29,608 nucleotides of DNA from an uncultured Campylobacter sp. Its GTDB lineage: Bacteria > Campylobacterota > Campylobacteria > Campylobacterales > Campylobacteraceae. Below, piece by piece: positions 25,747 through 29,608 of the stretch. The notes beneath the pieces were generated by a model. It saw only the letters and a program-made list of their open reading frames with translations, had not been told where the DNA came from and did no database searches. Where the stretch lies: positions 1-29,608 of the forward strand of contig NZ_CALBWL010000057.1 of the NCBI RefSeq assembly GCF_937973075.1. The letters are read 5' to 3'. Position 1 is the stretch's first letter. Each line of letters opens with the position of its first letter. A program made the translations under genes and the position numbers.

Positions 25747-26493
25747 ATGAGGAAAAGTTTAGCTGCATTGGCAGTTTTAGGTGCATTTAGCGTAGCGGGT
25801 GCGCATGATTTTTGGCTTGCGGGTCAAAATGACGATAAGCTGAGGGTTCAGATCGGATTTGGAGATGGATTTGCCACGTGCGAGCCGATCGATAAGCAGA
25901 GGGAGAATAATTTTGAAATCCCCGTAGTCATAGATAAAAACGGCAAAAAAATCGAGCTAAAGCGCACGAGCGAAAACTATAAATTTGAGGGCGAAAAGCA
26001 GCCGGAAGGCGTCTATATCATTACCGGGCAATATAAACCGACCTTTTGGACCGAGGATAAAAGCGGCAAATGGCATATGGGCGGCACGAAAGATACGATC
26101 AAAGACGCTAAATTTTGCCGTCGCGCCACTATGCTCGCAAAGGGTGTAATCAACACACAAGCAGGCGATCTTATAACTAAGCCCGTGGGCGAGCGACTCG
26201 AGCTCGTACCTTTAGAAAATCCGGTAAATTTCAAAGCCAATAAGCCGTTTAAAATTAAAGTGCTGTTTGAAGGCAAACCGCTTGCAAATGCCGCAGTTGA
26301 AGGTGCGCCGGATGGATTTCTGGAAGATATGAGCGCATTTTATGGTATGACCGACGATAAGGGCGAAATCGAGGTAATGGCGCTAAAACCGGGTCCTTGG
26401 ATACTAAAAGCAAGAAATAAGCTCGCATTTTCGGATCCAAAAAAATGTGACGAAGAGACGATCATCGCGTCCTTTGCTTTTGAGGTAAAATAG
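25747..26493 (+). CDS. DUF4198-type periplasmic protein
   Basis: A 248-residue exported protein with a clear Sec signal peptide (RKSLAALAVLGAFSVAGA), cleaved before HDFW. The mature start HDFWL and the later VLFEGKPLANAAVEG and MTDDKGEIEVMALKPGPWILKA segments fit DUF4198, a family of periplasmic proteins often next to TonB receptors or nickel/cobalt transporters. It contains three Cys (CEP, FCR, KCDE). It lies 34 bases after the receptor with an AAAGGA ribosome site, so the two are probably co-transcribed. A role in metal uptake is an inference from context. Confidence 0.75.
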   Translation: MRKSLAALAVLGAFSVAGAHDFWLAGQNDDKLRVQIGFGDGFATCEPIDKQRENNFEIPVVIDKNGKKIELKRTSENYKFEGEKQPEGVYIITGQYKPTFWTEDKSGKWHMGGTKDTIKDAKFCRRATMLAKGVINTQAGDLITKPVGERLELVPLENPVNFKANKPFKIKVLFEGKPLANAAVEGAPDGFLEDMSAFYGMTDDKGEIEVMALKPGPWILKARNKLAFSDPKKCDEETIIASFAFEVK

Positions 26494-26516
26494 TTTAAAT
26501 TTGCTCTAAATTTTAC

Positions 26517-26542
26517 TCCGGCTTTTAAATTTAAAAGCCGGA
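26517..26542. terminator. Perfect palindrome, putative terminator
   Basis: TCCGGCTTTTA and TAAAAGCCGGA are perfectly complementary around AATT, 23 bases after the DUF4198 stop. The stem has a GC-rich base and an A/T-rich top. There is no long T-run beyond it, but position and strength make it the likely end of the receptor-DUF4198 transcript. Confidence 0.5.
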
Positions 26543-26832
26543 TTACGCCATGTGAGAACTTTCGCAAACTTTGTAGTTGCCGCGCGTAGGCTGCGCTTTA
26601 ACTCGTCGCGATTTGCACATTACGCTACGATAAGCTTTCCTGGCAAAATTTCAATTTTAGCTTGAATGCTCACTTTTTCATAAATGAACACTTATTTTAA
26701 AATTCAGCTTCTAGTGCCTATTCGCTCGAAACAATCCTCATTCAAAACCAAAAGATTAAATTTAATTCAGATTTTGCTCTATTTAAATTCCACTTGCGCT
26801 CTAAAATTTATCTAAATTTCAAATCCCGCAAG

Positions 26833-26838
26833 TATAAT
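26833..26838 (+). promoter_or_regulatory. -10 box TATAAT
   Basis: A perfect TATAAT 34 bases before the ATG of the membrane protein gene, with no -35 box. Confidence 0.5.
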
Positions 26839-26872
26839 CCGCCATAAAATTTTAAAAATCTAAAGGCAAAAA

Positions 26873-27637
26873 ATGAAGCGCGATACTTTAAGCGCCATAA
26901 AATTTCGCGGCATAACCTCTAGCGTTTTATCGATCTGCTGTTATCTGATCATTTGGGCTTGTTGTGAGCTTTTGCATGGCATTACGATGAGCGGGTTTTT
27001 CGCCGTAGCTGCCGCAATCGTCGCCGTGATTTTTACTTCGATGAGCTTTAAGCTTTCGGCAACCAAAATGATCTCGGATATCTCCGCTAGCAAAGTCTTT
27101 AACACGTATCGCGCCATGTTTTTTGCATACGTGATATATGCCGCCCTGCTGGGCGCGATGCTATTTTATTCGCTAAATTATATCGGTCTTGGTATCTGGG
27201 ATTACGCCCTTCAGCAAAATGGTAGCTCCTTCGAAGGGGCTTTTTATTGCGCAATGGGTGCGCTTTATGCAGGCTTGAAGCATCTATCCGAAATCGGAAA
27301 ATCTCAAATCATAGCTCTTTGGAGCACCGCAAATATTATGCTGGCGCTCATCGTTCTTTGGAAGCGGGTCGCCACGCTATACTTGCTCGGCAGGGCAAGC
27401 GGAGGCAAAATTTTCTATCTTTGCGCCGGGATAACTTTAACGTGGGAAGCGCTTCTTAAGCTTCTTAAAATACTCGACGTCGATAAGTCGTGGTATAGCA
27501 GCGCGCCTGCCCGCTATGCCGCACTTACGGTAATCCTTTTATCTGAAATTTTAGAACTTATCGCCTGGATTAGGATTAAAGGCATTGCGGGCGCGGAGCT
27601 TTGGAATAAAACCTTATGGACGACGCCTGCAAAATAA
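26873..27637 (+). CDS. Multi-span membrane protein of unknown function
   Basis: A 254-residue protein that I do not recognise. Hydrophobic stretches near residues 14-36, 41-59, 81-106, 146-163, 181-197 and 213-234 suggest about six membrane helices. Short basic loops (KRVATLYLLGR) suggest a cytoplasmic side. There is an AAAGG ribosome site, its own TATAAT box, and codon use like its neighbours, so it is a real gene. It stands alone between the DUF4198 gene and the binding-protein gene. Confidence 0.7.
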   Translation: MKRDTLSAIKFRGITSSVLSICCYLIIWACCELLHGITMSGFFAVAAAIVAVIFTSMSFKLSATKMISDISASKVFNTYRAMFFAYVIYAALLGAMLFYSLNYIGLGIWDYALQQNGSSFEGAFYCAMGALYAGLKHLSEIGKSQIIALWSTANIMLALIVLWKRVATLYLLGRASGGKIFYLCAGITLTWEALLKLLKILDVDKSWYSSAPARYAALTVILLSEILELIAWIRIKGIAGAELWNKTLWTTPAK

Positions 27638-27882
27638 ATCAAAAAACCAATTTGAAATTACGCGCAAGCGCTTGAAATTTCACAAATTTGCTTCACGAAT
27701 TCCATATTGCACCGCAAAATTCTACGCGCAACTCATATGCACGATGTAAATTTCAAATTCGCCCTACTTTAAAATTTCATCTTTTACCTAAAATTTATCA
27801 TTAAAAATCTATAATATTTCAAAATATATTTTCTAAACGCAGCCGCCCAAAAAGCACGCACAAACGGGCGTATTAAAAAGTA

Positions 27883-27888
27883 TATAAT
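27883..27888 (+). promoter_or_regulatory. -10 box TATAAT of the binding-protein gene
   Basis: A perfect TATAAT 20 bases before the ATG at 27908, with the AAAGGA ribosome site at 27896-27901 between them. No -35 box. Confidence 0.5.
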
Positions 27889-27907
27889 CTAAATTAAAGG
27901 ATAGAAA

Positions 27908-28942
27908 ATGAGTAAGCCTCACTCTTTCGCGCTAGCCCTTGCCGTTGTGCGCGAGTTCGCTTTTTGCAGACCGCGTCGTAACCGATCAGCTAGGTCGCGA
28001 CGTCACGCTGCCTGATCAGGTTAAGCGCATAGTCGTGCTTCAGCACCAAAGCCTAAACGCGCTCAACGAGCTAAACGCGCTGGATAATGTTGTCGGCGTG
28101 CAGGAGTCGTGGGAAAAGTCGCTCGGCAAAAACTACATCCGCCTAGCGCCGAGCCTAAAAGATATGCCCACACCTGGCGATCTAAAGGCCATCAACTACG
28201 AAGCGGTGCTTAGCTAAAGCCAGACGTCGTGATCGTCACGAACTACATCCCGCAAGAATACATCGACAAGATGACGGAGCTCAAAATCCCAGTCGTCGCC
28301 GTTAGCTTTCAGCGCAGCGATGCCGCCGATAAAGGCAAGCTAAATCCGACCTTCAAAGACGACGAAGCTGCCTACACCGAGGGCTTTTACGAGGGGATCG
28401 AGCTTCTTGGCAAGGTTGCAAACCGCGAGAAAGAGGCCGCCGAGCTCATAAGCTTCGTCAAAACCTCGCAAGAGCAGCTAAAGGCTAAATTTAGCGACTT
28501 CATCGTGGATAAAAGACCTAAAATTTACATGGCAAATCCCGATCTCACGACCTACGGCAGCGGCAAGTACACGGGCATAATGTTTATGCGTGCAGGCGCA
28601 CAAAACGTCGCAGCAGAGAGTATCAAGGGCTACAAGCAGGTATCTGCCGAACAAATTTTGGCGTGGGCGCCGCAGATGATCTTCGTGCAGGATCGCTACC
28701 CGCAGGTGCCCGCCGAGCTTAAATCCAACCCGCAGCTTGCAAATTTAAGCGCAGTCAAAGAGGATAAAATTTACATGATGCCCGAATACGCCAAAGCATG
28801 GGGCTATCCGACTGCCGAAGCCATGGCGCTTGGCGAGTGGTGGCTAGCGATGAAGCTCTATCCGAAGCACTTTGACGAAGCGGAATTTAACAAAAAAGTA
28901 GAGGAATTTTATCTAAGACATGAAGTAAAGGAGGGAGCATGA
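27908..28942 (+). pseudogene. Periplasmic metal/siderophore-type binding protein (FecB/BtuF/MolA-like), two frameshifts
   Basis: A substrate-binding protein of the helical-backbone class for an ABC importer of siderophores, cobalamin or metal oxyanions. The ATG at 27908 has a promoter and ribosome site and starts a signal peptide (MSKPHSFALA). The frame then changes around the CCC at 27936-27938 into LPLCASSLFA, cleaved before Asp. It runs RVVTDQLGRDVTLP to AVLS, where a TAA (28215-28217) interrupts. Supplying one base there gives SLKPDVVIVTNYIPQEY in the third segment, to 28942. One extra and one missing base thus cancel out. WGYPTAEAMALGEWWLA near the end resembles MolA-type proteins. No permease gene follows. 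The last few residues may belong to joined-in DNA. Confidence 0.8.
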
Positions 28943-29608
28943 TAGAGGCGAAGAACTTAAGTAAAAGTTTTGAAGACATCAAAGCACTTGACAATATCAA
29001 TGCAAGTATAAGAGACGGTGATGTTTTCGGACTTATAGGTACCAACGGAGCAGGAAAGAGTACTTTTTTAAAGACACTTGCAGGAGTGTTAAAGCCTGAC
29101 AGCGGAGAGATACTTATTGATAATGAACATGTCTTTGAAAATATAAAAGCAAAAGATAAGTTTTTTTATATTTGTGATGAGCAATATTTCTTTGCAAATA
29201 CGACTGCAAAAGAGATGATAAAATTTTATTCATCCGTTTACAAAAGTTTTGATATAAAGAAATGCGAAAGTCTTTTAAATGCTCTTGATTTGGGACTTAA
29301 CAGAAAGGTCAATACTTTCTCAAAAGGAATGAAAAAACAGCTGTGTATTGCAATGGGAGTGGCGTCAAATACAAAGTATCTGCTATGTGATGAGACATTT
29401 GACGGACTTGATCCTGTGATGAGACAGGCGGTGAAAAGCCTCTTTGCAAAGGAGATGGATGAGAGAGGGTTGACACCTATAATAGCTTCACATAATTTGA
29501 GAGAACTTGAAGATATATGTGACCATGTGGGACTTTTACACAAAGGCGGAATACTTCTTTCAAAGGATGTATCCGATATGAAGCTGAATATTCATAAAAT
29601 ACAATGTG
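28939..29608 (+). CDS. ABC transporter ATP-binding protein (YtrB-like), foreign-looking, cut at window end
   Basis: The first 223 residues of an ABC-2-type ATPase. Walker A is GTNGAGKST (34-42), the signature is FSKGMKKQ, Walker B is YLLCDETFDGLDP, and the H-loop is in IIASHN. The ATG overlaps the previous stop (ATGA), with GGAGGGAGC as ribosome site. Codon use differs sharply from everything before it: AGA for Arg, GGA for Gly, many ATA and CTT, no GCGC words. The sequence type recalls Firmicutes YtrB proteins, which follow a GntR regulator in the same ATGA manner. It is not the ATPase expected for a binding protein of the BtuF/FecB class. Either laterally acquired or a contig chimera. Confidence 0.85.
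   Translation, partial: MIEAKNLSKSFEDIKALDNINASIRDGDVFGLIGTNGAGKSTFLKTLAGVLKPDSGEILIDNEHVFENIKAKDKFFYICDEQYFFANTTAKEMIKFYSSVYKSFDIKKCESLLNALDLGLNRKVNTFSKGMKKQLCIAMGVASNTKYLLCDETFDGLDPVMRQAVKSLFAKEMDERGLTPIIASHNLRELEDICDHVGLLHKGGILLSKDVSDMKLNIHKIQC

Larger units (their letters stand above)
26494..26872. other. Intergenic region after the DUF4198 gene
   Basis: No gene seen in ~380 bases. It holds a strong palindrome just after the stop (26517-26542) and a -10 box at the far end. Confidence 0.55.

Overview
This window looks like a chromosomal segment from an anaerobic, relatively GC-rich Campylobacter, for example the oral C. gracilis / C. showae / C. rectus type. The genus call rests on four things: the mfrABE fumarate reductase, whose flavoprotein is Tat-exported; the hydABCDE and hyp gene sets; gnTAnaAT-type -10 boxes; and very frequent AAATTT words. 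The species is inference.

Layout. (1) At 2-607 is the 3' end of a phosphoethanolamine transferase gene. (2) At 813-1718 is a minus-strand LysR regulator, divergent from mfrABE (1860-5579), the periplasmic methylmenaquinol:fumarate reductase. (3) An intergenic region with inverted repeats (5580-6005) leads into hydABCDE (6006-12047), the quinone-reactive uptake [NiFe] hydrogenase with its maturation protease (HydD) and HydE. (4) The nickel and maturation genes follow: hypF (12333-16910), nikR (17510-17941), hypBCDE (18643-22272) and hypA (22381-22941). (5) A very AT-rich gap carries a canonical promoter overlapped by a Fur-like box, followed by a TonB-dependent receptor with a CT-dinucleotide tract in its signal-peptide region. 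Next come a DUF4198-type periplasmic protein, an unknown multi-span membrane protein, and a metal/siderophore-type periplasmic binding protein gene with two frameshifts. (6) The last ~680 bases are a different kind of DNA: an ABC ATPase with Firmicutes-like codon use, joined through an ATGA overlap. This is either foreign DNA or a chimeric join.

How the genes work together. HydABC oxidises H2 at the outer face and reduces menaquinone. MfrABE can spend methylmenaquinol on fumarate, so the first half of the window encodes an H2-to-fumarate respiratory chain. HydD, HydE and HypA-F build the NiFe(CN)2CO site, and NikR senses nickel. The TonB receptor, DUF4198 protein and binding protein look like a metal or siderophore import set that may feed it.

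Most notable observations. (a) The maturation proteins HydD, HypF, HypE and HypA, but not the structural subunits, carry large Asn/Ser/Ala/Gln- or Asn/Thr-rich insertions; HypF is about twice its usual length. (b) The HydD insertion contains 14 copies of the word RAATTY, all in the same codon phase. (c) The TonB receptor has a (CT)9 tract that is one unit away from an in-frame signal peptide, a likely phase-variation switch read here in the OFF state. (d) hydB is frameshifted once and the binding-protein gene twice, which may be mutation or sequencing error. (e) Composition changes abruptly at about 28.9 kb.
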